Shown here piece after piece: positions 50,661-60,574 of a DNA stretch of 64,000 bases. The notes beneath the pieces are model-generated. The model was not told where the DNA came from. It did no database searches and saw only the letters and a program-made list of their open reading frames with translations. The stretch's first letter is position 1. Every line of letters starts with the position of its first letter. Made by a program: the position numbers and the translations under genes. This DNA comes from Thiobacillus thioparus DSM 505 (GTDB taxonomy: Bacteria; Pseudomonadota; Gammaproteobacteria; Burkholderiales; Thiobacillaceae): positions 576,997 to 640,996 of the forward strand of contig NZ_KB891316.1 of the NCBI RefSeq assembly GCF_000373385.1. The letters run 5' to 3'.

Positions 50661-51501
50661 GCTTGTCCTCGTCGGCCGCAATCCGGTAGCGGCCGGTCAG
50701 CATCGAGCGCAGATTGTTCCAGAAACCGCTGACGATCACCTCGAACACATGAATGAACACGAATGCCACCAGCGCCCAAGCCACCAAGAAATGGAGCGTG
50801 CGTGCCGACTGGCGACCGCCGAACACGTCGATCCAGCCTGGAACCAGCGAATCCAGGCCCGGCGACATGGCCCATCCCATCAGGATCAACAGGGGAAACA
50901 GCACGAATATCACGCCGAGGTATGCGAGTTTCTGCAGGATGTTGTAGCGTCGGGCGGCCTCACCTCGCGCATGCCGCAGCAACAGGTGATCCTTGATGGA
51001 CCGCCCGATCGAACGCCAGTCGGTTCGGGTTGGTGTGAGGTCGCGCATCAGGTGACGGCTGGCCAGCGTATAGGCCAGGTAGGCCAGGCCGTTGATGACC
51101 AGCACCCAGGCAAAAAAGAAATGCCAGCGCCGTGCCATCGCCAGCCATTGCCCGCCCGGAAGCGTGATCCACGCGGGAAAACCGCGCTGGACCGGCAGGC
51201 CGTCCATGCCGGCCGACAATCCCAGCACGCCAGTCGTGTCGAATTCATGGCCGAGGATACGCGTGACGCCCTTCGGATTGCCCTGCGCATCCATGCGTGC
51301 AGCCATGTGCAGAATCGGCGGACGACCGTTATAGGAAGACTTCCCCCAGTTCAGCGCCGGGTGCGCGTTGAATATCTGCAGCCCGCTCATCAGCAGCACA
51401 ATAAAGGCGAGCACGTTGACCCAGTGCAGGAGGCGAACCGGCCAAGCGTGCCGCCGGTACCAACCGGTCTGAACACCTGCAGCGGTATCGTGTGGCGGCA
51501 T
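50653..51501 (-). CDS. Membrane cytochrome b561-type subunit for the molybdoenzyme
   Basis: 282 residues with four main membrane helices. Haem-ligand histidines are visible in RLLHWVNVLAF, ARRWHFFFAWVLVING, and RTLHFLVAWALVAFVFIHVFEVI. It is a bacterial cytochrome b561/DMSO-thiosulfate reductase type b subunit. It would pass electrons between the quinone pool and the exported molybdoenzyme encoded directly downstream. The ATG at 51501 is preferred to the longer frame because GGGG lies upstream. Confidence 0.85.
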   Translation of the reverse strand: MPPHDTAAGVQTGWYRRHAWPVRLLHWVNVLAFIVLLMSGLQIFNAHPALNWGKSSYNGRPPILHMAARMDAQGNPKGVTRILGHEFDTTGVLGLSAGMDGLPVQRGFPAWITLPGGQWLAMARRWHFFFAWVLVINGLAYLAYTLASRHLMRDLTPTRTDWRSIGRSIKDHLLLRHARGEAARRYNILQKLAYLGVIFVLFPLLILMGWAMSPGLDSLVPGWIDVFGGRQSARTLHFLVAWALVAFVFIHVFEVIVSGFWNNLRSMLTGRYRIAADEDKHA

Positions 51502-51589
51502 TCTGGACCCCTCAGCCGGGTACGCGGGCAACGTTCAACATAGGCGAGAAGCGCATAAAACCCAAGCCCAGGCCAGGGGTCCGCCCCGG

Positions 51590-53548
<1,959 letters not shown>

Positions 53549-53769
53549 GCAGACGATGCGGTGCGCCGAAACGCCCCGCCCAAACCGAAAGCCGGATTCT
53601 ACCTTGCCGCCCCGATTCGCCCGGCCGGCGTGTCGACTGTTTAACGCTTCGACACGGGATGACGGTTTTCCGTCAATTCACGCCATGGCTTGAACCTGCA
53701 CTCCAAGCAGGGATCGCGCATCCATTTGTTTTGTTTATATTTTTTTCGCCATGAGCCCTGCCGTCCAGG

Positions 53770-53785
53770 TGGCACAGGCATTGCA
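53770..53785 (+). promoter_or_regulatory. Sigma-54 (-24/-12) promoter
   Basis: TGGCAC, five bases, TTGCA matches the sigma-54 consensus. The invariant GG (53771-53772) and GC (53783-53784) are ten bases apart, as required. The predicted start site is near 53796, leaving a short leader with AAGGAG before the ATG at 53822. An AT-rich tract at about 53725-53750 could bind IHF. An enhancer-binding activator is required but none is encoded nearby. Confidence 0.8.
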
Positions 53786-53821
53786 AGTATTCAGGCAAGC
53801 AAGCCAACCAAGGAGCACATC

Positions 53822-53974
53822 ATGAAACTGCAATTCGGCAAAAAACAACTGGTCCTCGAACTCAGCGCCTCGCCCTTTGCGTGGTTCCACGGCCAGACCG
53901 AACGCATGAGCCTCACCAGCCTGTCGCTGCTGTTCGTTCAGTTCTCCCTGTTTGCCCGTCAGCCTGCCGTCTGA
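53822..53974 (+). CDS. Small protein A of a tandem paralogous pair, sigma-54 driven
   Basis: 50 residues; AAGGAG stands six bases before the ATG at 53822. It begins MKLQFGKKQLVLELSASPF, and then has WFHGQTERMS followed by a hydrophobic SLSLLFVQFSLFAR. There is no signal peptide. Its fold may be an amphipathic or membrane-associated helix. The next gene encodes a clearly similar 51-residue protein (LS.SP, G.T.RMS, SL.LLFV.F, and a near-terminal Arg shared). No family recognised. A strong sigma-54 promoter lies 37 bases upstream. Confidence 0.7.
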   Translation: MKLQFGKKQLVLELSASPFAWFHGQTERMSLTSLSLLFVQFSLFARQPAV

Positions 53975-54129
53975 TGCAAGTAGGTCGAGCAACCAGCGTG
54001 AGCATCAATCTGTCTCGCTCACCGTTGGGATTCTTCAGCGGCAGCACCTGTCGCATGTCGATGTTCAGCCTGACGCTGCTGTTCGTCGAATTCCGGGTGC
54101 TGCGACGCACGACCGCGCAGTGCGCGTAA
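53974..54129 (+). CDS. Small protein B, paralogue of the preceding gene
   Basis: 51 residues, starting in the overlapping TGATG of the preceding stop, so probably translated by re-initiation. It reads MQVGRATSVSINLSRSPLG, then FFSGSTCRMS, SLTLLFVEFRVLRR. Relative to protein A the spacing of LS.SP, G.T.RMS and SL.LLFV.F is identical, which shows duplication. It ends five bases before the stop of the converging histidine kinase gene. Function unknown. Confidence 0.65.
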   Translation: MQVGRATSVSINLSRSPLGFFSGSTCRMSMFSLTLLFVEFRVLRRTTAQCA

Positions 54130-54133
54130 CCGC

Positions 54134-55417
54134 CTAACGGCGGATTTCCAGCATCGCCTCCAGCCCGCCTTGCGGGCGATTGCGCAACACCACCTTCAAA
54201 CCGTTCGTTTCCGCCAGCTGCCGCACGATCGCCAGCCCGAGGCCCGTTCCTCCGGTGGCCTGCGAACGCGACGTTTCCAGCCGATAGAACGGCCTGAACA
54301 CTTTCTCAAGCTGATCGTCCGGAATGCCGGTGCCGGCATCGCGCACGACGACGCGCGCCAGATTCCCGGTGCATTCCAGCACCAGTTCGACCGGCATGCT
54401 GCCGTAACGCTGCGCGTTCTGGATCAGATTCGACACGATTTGCCGCACGGCCAGATGGCTGGCCTCGATCATGCACGGTGCCGCGCCCGGCCACGCCAGG
54501 TTCGCATCGGCCGCGACCTCTTCCAGCAGGGCAGCGAGGTCGAAACGCACCCGGTTTTCCGCCTGGGTGGTGCGCGCCAGTTCCAGATACCCCGCAATCA
54601 GCTTGTTCATGTCGGCCAGATCGGCCACTGCGCGGTCGATGCGTGCCGGGCTGGGGGTATCGCGCAACATTTCCAGGTTGAGCTGCAGCCGCGTCATGGG
54701 CGTACGCAGGTCATGCGAAATGCCTGCCAGCAGGGTAGTGCGGTTATCCAGCAGGGCACGCACCTCGCCCGCCATGGTGTTGAAGCGACGGGCGAGTTCG
54801 GCGAGTTCGGCAGGCCCGGTTTCAGGCAAGGGTTCAGGCAACTCACCCGCCCCGACCTGGCTGGCCGCCCGCGCTGCACGCGCCAGCGGCACGGTAATGC
54901 GACGCACCAGGAACAAGGCAGTCAGCAGACTGAGAAACGTGCCCAGGGCGACGACCGCGATGGCTGCCAGCGGCGGCTTGACGGCGTAACGGCGCGGAAA
55001 GAAGCCGACATGCAGATCATGGCCACCCACTGGAATATCCAGCCAGGCCGCCTCGGTTCCAGGTACGCCGCGCAAGACCACGTCGTCGCCTACGCGCCGG
55101 CTCAGCGCAGCCTCGATCTGGGTGCGGAAGGCGAAATGCGGCGCGTCCGCCGTCGCGCCGATGTTCACTGTGGTCAGGCGCAGCCCGTGGCGGCGCGCCA
55201 GTTCGCGCTCGAACGCCGCGCGCGTCTGCGGCGGTAGTTCAACCCAGGTTTGTGCCGACAACACGATCAGGCCGGCCAGATCGTCGGCCGAGCGCTCCGC
55301 CACCGGCACGATCAAGGTGCGGTACACCACCCAGAACGCAGCTGCCTGAAACACGACAAACGCCAGCGCCAGCGTCAGCGCGGTGCGTGCGAACAAGGAG
55401 CGGCCCATGGATTTCAT
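54134..55417 (-). CDS. envZ: Sensor histidine kinase, EnvZ-like
   Basis: 427 residues. A first membrane helix (TALTLALAFVVFQAAAFWVVY) and a second (PLAAIAVVALGTFLSLLTALFLV) enclose a periplasmic sensor of about 110 residues. Then come HAMP, the H-box LLAGISHDLRTPMTRLQLNLE, and the ATPase boxes QIVSNLIQNAQRYG, VVRDAGTGIP and TGGTGLGLAIVRQLAE. It phosphorylates the response regulator encoded upstream. The ATG at 55417 is chosen; 55408 is also possible. The signal is unknown. Confidence 0.9.
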   Translation of the reverse strand: MKSMGRSLFARTALTLALAFVVFQAAAFWVVYRTLIVPVAERSADDLAGLIVLSAQTWVELPPQTRAAFERELARRHGLRLTTVNIGATADAPHFAFRTQIEAALSRRVGDDVVLRGVPGTEAAWLDIPVGGHDLHVGFFPRRYAVKPPLAAIAVVALGTFLSLLTALFLVRRITVPLARAARAASQVGAGELPEPLPETGPAELAELARRFNTMAGEVRALLDNRTTLLAGISHDLRTPMTRLQLNLEMLRDTPSPARIDRAVADLADMNKLIAGYLELARTTQAENRVRFDLAALLEEVAADANLAWPGAAPCMIEASHLAVRQIVSNLIQNAQRYGSMPVELVLECTGNLARVVVRDAGTGIPDDQLEKVFRPFYRLETSRSQATGGTGLGLAIVRQLAETNGLKVVLRNRPQGGLEAMLEIRR

Positions 55418-55528
55418 TGCCGATCTATTCCATTTCCTAACCGGAAAGATCGCGGAGGCAAGCCGAAGACAGTACAAACAGTACGGCGAGGTGCGGCCGA
55501 CAAAGGGATTTCCGGCTTTGAAATGGAA

Positions 55529-56242
55529 TCACCCCTTGCCCTGCGGCACGAACAGGTAACCCTGCCCGCGCTGGGTACGAATATAGGCTGGGTTAGCCGG
55601 ATCGTCCTCGATCTTCTTGCGCAGGCGATTCACACGCACGTCGATACTTCGGTCGAACGGGTCGCGCTCGAAACCGCGCAGCTGATCCATCAGCCAGTCG
55701 CGCGACAACGCTCGATTGGCATGGGTGACGAAGATTTCCAACAATTCGTATTCGCCGCTGGTCAGTGAGATTTCGACGGCATCGCGGCTGAGGGTGCGGG
55801 CGTCGAGATTGACGCTGAACGGGCCGAAATGCACGAGCCGGGCAGTTTCCGCCACTGCCGCTGCTGCAGCACCGCCTTGCCGCCGCAGCACCGCACGAAT
55901 ACGGGCCAGCAATTCGCGCGGATTGAACGGCTTGGGCAGGTAATCGTCGGCGCCGACCTCGAGGCCGATGATGCGGTCGATATCCTCGCCCCTGGCCGAC
56001 AACATGATGATGGGTGGAAAGCCCGGTTGCGCCCGCAAGCGTCGCGCGACCGACAGGCCATCCTCGCCCGGCATCATCCAGTCGAGCACCAGAAGATCCG
56101 GCAAACGGGTAGCCAGCAGGCGATCGAGCGCGACTGCGTCTTCTGCCGTTTCAACTTGATAGCCCTGGCTTGTCAGGTATTCCGCCACCAGTTCGCGGAT
56201 GCCCGGGTCGTCGTCGGTCACATAAATACTGTCTTTTTCCAT
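55529..56242 (-). CDS. ompR: OmpR-family response regulator
   Basis: 237 residues. The receiver domain has acidic DDDP, the phospho-acceptor in LLVLDWMMPGEDG, and KPF. The DNA-binding winged helix ends FDRSIDVRVNRLRKKIEDDPANPAYIRTQRGQGYLFVP, very like OmpR. It pairs with the kinase gene downstream, 111 bases away. Three small secreted protein genes start divergently and rightward from its start and may belong to its regulon. Confidence 0.92.
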   Translation of the reverse strand: MEKDSIYVTDDDPGIRELVAEYLTSQGYQVETAEDAVALDRLLATRLPDLLVLDWMMPGEDGLSVARRLRAQPGFPPIIMLSARGEDIDRIIGLEVGADDYLPKPFNPRELLARIRAVLRRQGGAAAAAVAETARLVHFGPFSVNLDARTLSRDAVEISLTSGEYELLEIFVTHANRALSRDWLMDQLRGFERDPFDRSIDVRVNRLRKKIEDDPANPAYIRTQRGQGYLFVPQGKG

Positions 56243-56390
56243 GTGGCAAATATATCAGCAGGGACGGCACGCTATCCGCCGGTTACACACTGTTACAAAA
56301 TCACCCCTGCGTGAAACAGTGCGCTTACTTTCCTCAACCAAACTGCGAAGCGTGGAAGCGAAACAGGCAACCACAGAAATGGAGACCACG

Positions 56391-56681
56391 ATGAACACAC
56401 GACGAAACTGGATTGTTGGGCTGGCTGGATTGGGACTGATGATTGCCGCCCCGGTTCAGGCAGCACCGAATTTCATGGATGGCGTGATCATCGTGGCCAA
56501 GCGCGACCGCGCCGACGAGGCTCGGCAGGATGTGCGCGATGGTCGCCGGGACGAGCGACGCGACACGCGGCGCGATGTCAGGCGCGACCGCGGCGACGAG
56601 CCCCAAGGTTATGGCTACGGCTATGAACGTCGCCAGCAGCAACAATTTGAAGAGGACAACCGTACCCGCGGTCGTCGCTGA
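56391..56681 (+). CDS. Small exported Arg/Asp-rich protein
   Basis: 96 residues. Signal peptide MNTRRNWIVGLAGLGLMIAAPVQA. The mature chain is low complexity: repeated RRDERRDTRRDVRRD-type stretches, then GYGYGYERRQQQQFEED. It is likely disordered and may bind metal, nucleic acid or membrane. GGAG lies six bases before the ATG at 56391. It is divergent from ompR, 148 bases apart. No defined family recognised; RcnB-like periplasmic proteins have comparable composition. Confidence 0.7.
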   Translation: MNTRRNWIVGLAGLGLMIAAPVQAAPNFMDGVIIVAKRDRADEARQDVRDGRRDERRDTRRDVRRDRGDEPQGYGYGYERRQQQQFEEDNRTRGRR

Positions 56682-56736
56682 ACCCCCTGCGGAGTTATAA
56701 GCCCGCATTGAATTCACTGTAGCAAGGAGAGTAAGC

Positions 56737-57324
56737 ATGAAAACACGCCTTTTGAACACGACCCTGGTAGCTGCCTTGCTTGTCACCAGCGGCGGCGCGT
56801 ACGCCGGCCCCGGCCGTTATGACGCGGATGGCTTCGTCACCCGTGCTCGCGTGATTTCGAGCACGCCGATCTACGACACGGTCAACGAACCGCGCCGCGA
56901 ATGCTGGACTGAAACCGTCGGCCACGAAACCCGCAGTTACCGGGAAGGAAACGGCGGTGGCGGTGCGATTCTCGGCGCCATCGCCGGTGGCCTGCTCGGT
57001 TCTACCGTCGGCAAGGGCGACGGCCGTGTGGCAGCAGCCGCCGTAGGCGCAGCCACCGGCGCCGTGGTGGGCGACCGCTGGAATGGCGGCGGAACACGCT
57101 ACGAAGAAACGCGCCCGCGTCAGGTCGAGCGTTGCCGGGTCCACGATGATTACCGCCAGGTGGTCAGCGGCTACGACGTGCGTTACCGCTTCCAGGGACG
57201 CGTGTACGCCACCCAGCTGCCGTACAACCCTGGCAAATGGCTGACCCTCAACGGGAATTTTTCGGTGAACGACGATCCGAGCGACGCGCGTTGGAGAACC
57301 CCTAATGACAACTGGGATGATTGA
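56737..57324 (+). CDS. Exported glycine-zipper protein
   Basis: 195 residues. A signal peptide (ending AYAG) precedes a domain with VISSTPIYDTVNEPRRECW. A glycine-zipper follows (GGGGAILGAIAGGLLGSTVGKGDGRVAAAAVGAATGAVVGD). The C-terminal part has VERCRVHDDYRQVVSGYDVRYRFQGRVY, close to the 17-kDa-antigen/UmoD-type envelope proteins. It probably sits in the outer membrane or periplasm. It follows the Arg-rich gene by 55 bases. Confidence 0.85.
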   Translation: MKTRLLNTTLVAALLVTSGGAYAGPGRYDADGFVTRARVISSTPIYDTVNEPRRECWTETVGHETRSYREGNGGGGAILGAIAGGLLGSTVGKGDGRVAAAAVGAATGAVVGDRWNGGGTRYEETRPRQVERCRVHDDYRQVVSGYDVRYRFQGRVYATQLPYNPGKWLTLNGNFSVNDDPSDARWRTPNDNWDD

Positions 57325-57365
57325 CGCACCGACGCGTTCATCTCAAGGCTGAAAGGAGAATCATC

Positions 57366-57740
57366 ATGTTACGCAAACTGCTATTGGCAACCGTCCTGCT
57401 CACCGCATCCGGCGCCAGCTTCGCCCATGGCGGCGATTATGGCTACGGCCGTGTGGTATCGGTCGAACCGCATTTCGTTATTTCGTTCGGCACGCGCGAG
57501 CGGGACGGATTCCGGGTCCTATATGAATCTGGCGGCGCCCGTTACTGGACGACCACCTCGTACTACCCGGGCCCCACCATCGTGCTGCCGCCGCCCTACC
57601 GGGTCGAGCGGGTTTATTACCGCGATTACCGACGTGACTGGGATGATCGCGGTTGGGGCCACCGCCGCGGCGGATGGGACGGCTGGCGCCACGAGCGTCG
57701 GGAATCTCGCCGCGAACACCGCCATCATGACGATGACTGA
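57366..57740 (+). CDS. Small exported Tyr/Arg/His-rich protein
   Basis: 124 residues from the ATG at 57366 (AAAGGAGAA upstream). A signal peptide (ending SFAHGG) is followed by VSVEPHFVISFGTR, a Pro/Tyr-rich strand region YWTTTSYYPGPTIVLPPPYRVE, and a basic tail RRGGWDGWRHERRESRREHRHHDDD. The tail could bind metal. Third in a row of secreted proteins transcribed away from ompR. No family recognised. Confidence 0.72.
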   Translation: MLRKLLLATVLLTASGASFAHGGDYGYGRVVSVEPHFVISFGTRERDGFRVLYESGGARYWTTTSYYPGPTIVLPPPYRVERVYYRDYRRDWDDRGWGHRRGGWDGWRHERRESRREHRHHDDD

Positions 57741-57785
57741 GCGCTGCCCTCGGGGCCGACCCGCCCCTGAAACGGGACGGACCGA

Positions 57786-59666
57786 CTAGATTTCCACTCG
57801 CGAACCGAGTTCGATCACCCGATTTGCAGGCAGATTGAAGTATTCCACCGCACTGCCGGCATTACGCGACAGCCATCGAAACAGCTGTTCGCGCCAGTGG
57901 GACAGCCCGCTTTCGACCTCCTGGCTGGGCACGATGGTTTCGCGGCTCAGGAAATACGAGGTCTGCATGGGCTCGAACGTCAGCCCGAATTGCGGGCTCA
58001 GACCTTCGAGCGCAGCAGGCACGTCGGGACGATTCTTGAAACCGAAGGTGAGGATCACGGCATAGGCTTCGTTGCCCAATGGTTCGACCTGCATGCGTTC
58101 TTCGAACGGCACCCACGGTTCGGTCTTGATCCTGACGGTAAGGAATACCAGCCGTTCGTGCAGCACCCGGTTATGGTTGAGGTTATGCAGCAACGCATGC
58201 GGCACGGTATGAGCGCTGGCATTGAGGAATACCGCGGTTCCCGGGACGCGCGTTGGCGGATGCGCCATGAGGCCGGCGAGGAAATCGGTCAGGGGAATAT
58301 CCGCCGCGCCGACCCGGGCCAATAGACAGCGCCTTCCGCGCACCCAGGTTCGCATGACGATGAACACCAGACTCCCCAGGATCAGCGGAAACCAGCCACC
58401 CTAGGTGATTTTCAGCAGGCTGGATGAAAAAAATGCGGCATCGATCAGCAGGAACACGCCGGTCGCCGCGAGGCTGCCGGACAGTCCATACCCCCATCCG
58501 TAATGAATGACGAAAAAGGTGAGCAGCGTCGTCACCAGCATGGTGCCGGTTACAGCCAGCCCGTACGCGGCAGCGAGGTGGCTCGACCCGCCAAAGCCGG
58601 CGACGACCGCCACGACGAGCACGAACAGCAACCAGTTGACGACTGGGATATAAATTTGTCCGAATGCCTTGGACGACGTCTGCACCACCTGCATGCGCGG
58701 CAGGTAGCCCAGCTGGATGGCCTGGCGCGTGAGCGAGAATGCGCCGGTGAGCGTGGCCTGGGCGGCGATCACGGTGGCGGCGGTAGCCAGCAGCACCATG
58801 GGATAGAGCGCCCATTTGGGGTACAGCAGGAAAAATGGATTGCTCAAGGCCGTGGGCACACGTGACAGCAGCGCACCCTGCCCCAGGTAATTCAGTATCA
58901 AGGCGGGAAACACCAGGCCATACCAGGCCAGCCGGATCGGCGCGCGACCGAAGTGGCCCATGTCGGCATACAACGCCTCGGCACCAGTAAAAGCCAGCAG
59001 CACAGCCCCCAACACCACGAACGACGCAAAGCCGTGCTGGGTGACGAACCACCATGCATGATGCGGAGAGAGCGCGGCAAGGACTTGTGGATGCTGGGCG
59101 ATCTGGTATACGCCGCCGACTGCCAGGGCGACAAACCAAAGTACTGCGACCGGGCCAAGCCAGGCGCCGACGCTGGCCGTGCCATGCTGCTGCATGATGA
59201 ACAAGCCGGTGAGCACGGCGATCGCCAGCGGCATCACATAGGGTTCGAACACATGGGTGCCGACCGACAGGCCTTCGACCGCCGACAGTACCGAAATCGC
59301 AGGGGTCAGCACGGCATCGCCATAGAACAGTGCAGCCCCCGCCATGCCGGCCAGCGCCACCATACGCAATGCGCGCGGCCGCTCCGCTACGGCTTGCCGT
59401 GCCAGCGCAAGCAGGGCCATGATACCGCCTTCGCCGTGGTTGTCGGCACGCAACACCAGCAATACGTATTTCAGGGACACCACCAGCATCAACGCCCAGA
59501 AAATTGCCGACGCGGCCCCGAGCACGGTCTCGGGGCCGGCAGGGATGCCATGGGCCGGACTCAGGGTTTCCTTCAGGGCATAGAGCGGGCTGGTACCAAT
59601 GTCGCCATAGACGACGCCGAGCGCGGCAAGCGTCAGCGCTGCGCGGCTGTAGGCGTGTGCTTCCAT
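57786..59666 (-). pseudogene. kup: Potassium uptake permease Kup interrupted by one in-frame TAG
   Basis: The frame runs 627 codons, the normal Kup length, but is cut by TAG at 58403-58401. Before it, residues 1-421 hold the twelve-helix transporter ([45 protein letters not shown]). After it the same frame continues GGWFPLILGSLVFIVMRTW and the Kup C-terminal domain to the true stop at 57786. The expected residue at the stop is often Gln or similar, so a CAG-to-TAG change would explain it. The protein is either dead, or made by readthrough, or the base is wrong. Confidence 0.85.
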
Positions 59667-59702
59667 GAAGCGGTGATGCCGGGAAGGGGCGAAGCCGGCA
59701 GA

Positions 59703-60449
59703 TTATTCGTGATGCACGACAAACGCAACTTCAGTGGTGAAATTGCCGATGCCTCGATGATTGGTCAACGTCCAGCCTGCGTCCTTCAAATGATGCGTGA
59801 GCTCGCGCGTCATCGCCGGATTGCCGCAGATCATCACACGATCCTGTTCCGGGTCAGGCACCGGCAGGCCGAGGCGCTGCGACAACGCGCCCGAGCGGAA
59901 CAGGTCGCCGCCGCGTTCGGGGGTGGGAAACGGCTCGCGCGTCACCGTTGGCACGTAATACAACTGCGGGTTGTCCATGGCCTCGATTTCGGCACGATAA
60001 GCCAGTTCGGCCACCGTGCGCACCGAATGCACCAGCACCACGCTTCCATAGCGCGCATAGAGTTCAGGGTCGCGAATCAGGCTCATGAACGGCGCCAGCC
60101 CGGTGCCGGTCGCGAGCATGTACAGCACGCGCCCTGGCAATACATGGTTCAGCGTGAGCGAACCGGTGGCCTTGCTGTTGACCCACACGCTGTCGCCGGG
60201 GCGGATGTGGACCAGTTGGCTGGTCAGGGGGCCGTCCGGCACGTGGATACTGAGAAACTCGAGGTGGTTGTGGTCGGCGGTGGAGACAATGGAATACGCA
60301 CGCGCCACCAGCTTGCCTTCGCGCTTCAAGCCGATGGTGACGAATTCACCGTTTTCGAATGAAAAGTCCTGCGGACGGCTGAGGGTGAAACTGAACGTCT
60401 TGTCCGACCACGGACGCACCGACTGCACTGTTTGTTCACTGTAAGGCAT
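59703..60449 (-). CDS. fpr: Ferredoxin-NADP reductase
   Basis: 248 residues. The FAD-binding motif is VARAYSIVSTAD and the NADP-binding region is LATGTGLAPFMSLIRDPELY. The chain ends in EVAFVVHHE; in this family a C-terminal aromatic or other residue stacks on FAD. It exchanges electrons between NADPH and ferredoxin or flavodoxin, and often supports oxidative-stress repair. It lies 36 bases upstream of kup on the same strand. Confidence 0.93.
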   Translation of the reverse strand: MPYSEQTVQSVRPWSDKTFSFTLSRPQDFSFENGEFVTIGLKREGKLVARAYSIVSTADHNHLEFLSIHVPDGPLTSQLVHIRPGDSVWVNSKATGSLTLNHVLPGRVLYMLATGTGLAPFMSLIRDPELYARYGSVVLVHSVRTVAELAYRAEIEAMDNPQLYYVPTVTREPFPTPERGGDLFRSGALSQRLGLPVPDPEQDRVMICGNPAMTRELTHHLKDAGWTLTNHRGIGNFTTEVAFVVHHE

Positions 60450-60574
60450 GCTTCACTCCGTTGTTGATGGCAACCTGTCCAGCCTGTCCCCATGGCTGGG
60501 CGCAAAGTATAAAGATAATTCGATTTGATGTATCGGGAGCTGCGTAGTTCCAACAATGCGGGCCGGGTAGCCAT

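Noticed and set aside
58183..59139. A 318-residue reverse frame overlapping kup that bridges the TAG
   Set aside because: It is a different frame of the same DNA, Arg/Pro-rich and without membrane segments; the kup frame on both sides of the TAG carries the family motifs.
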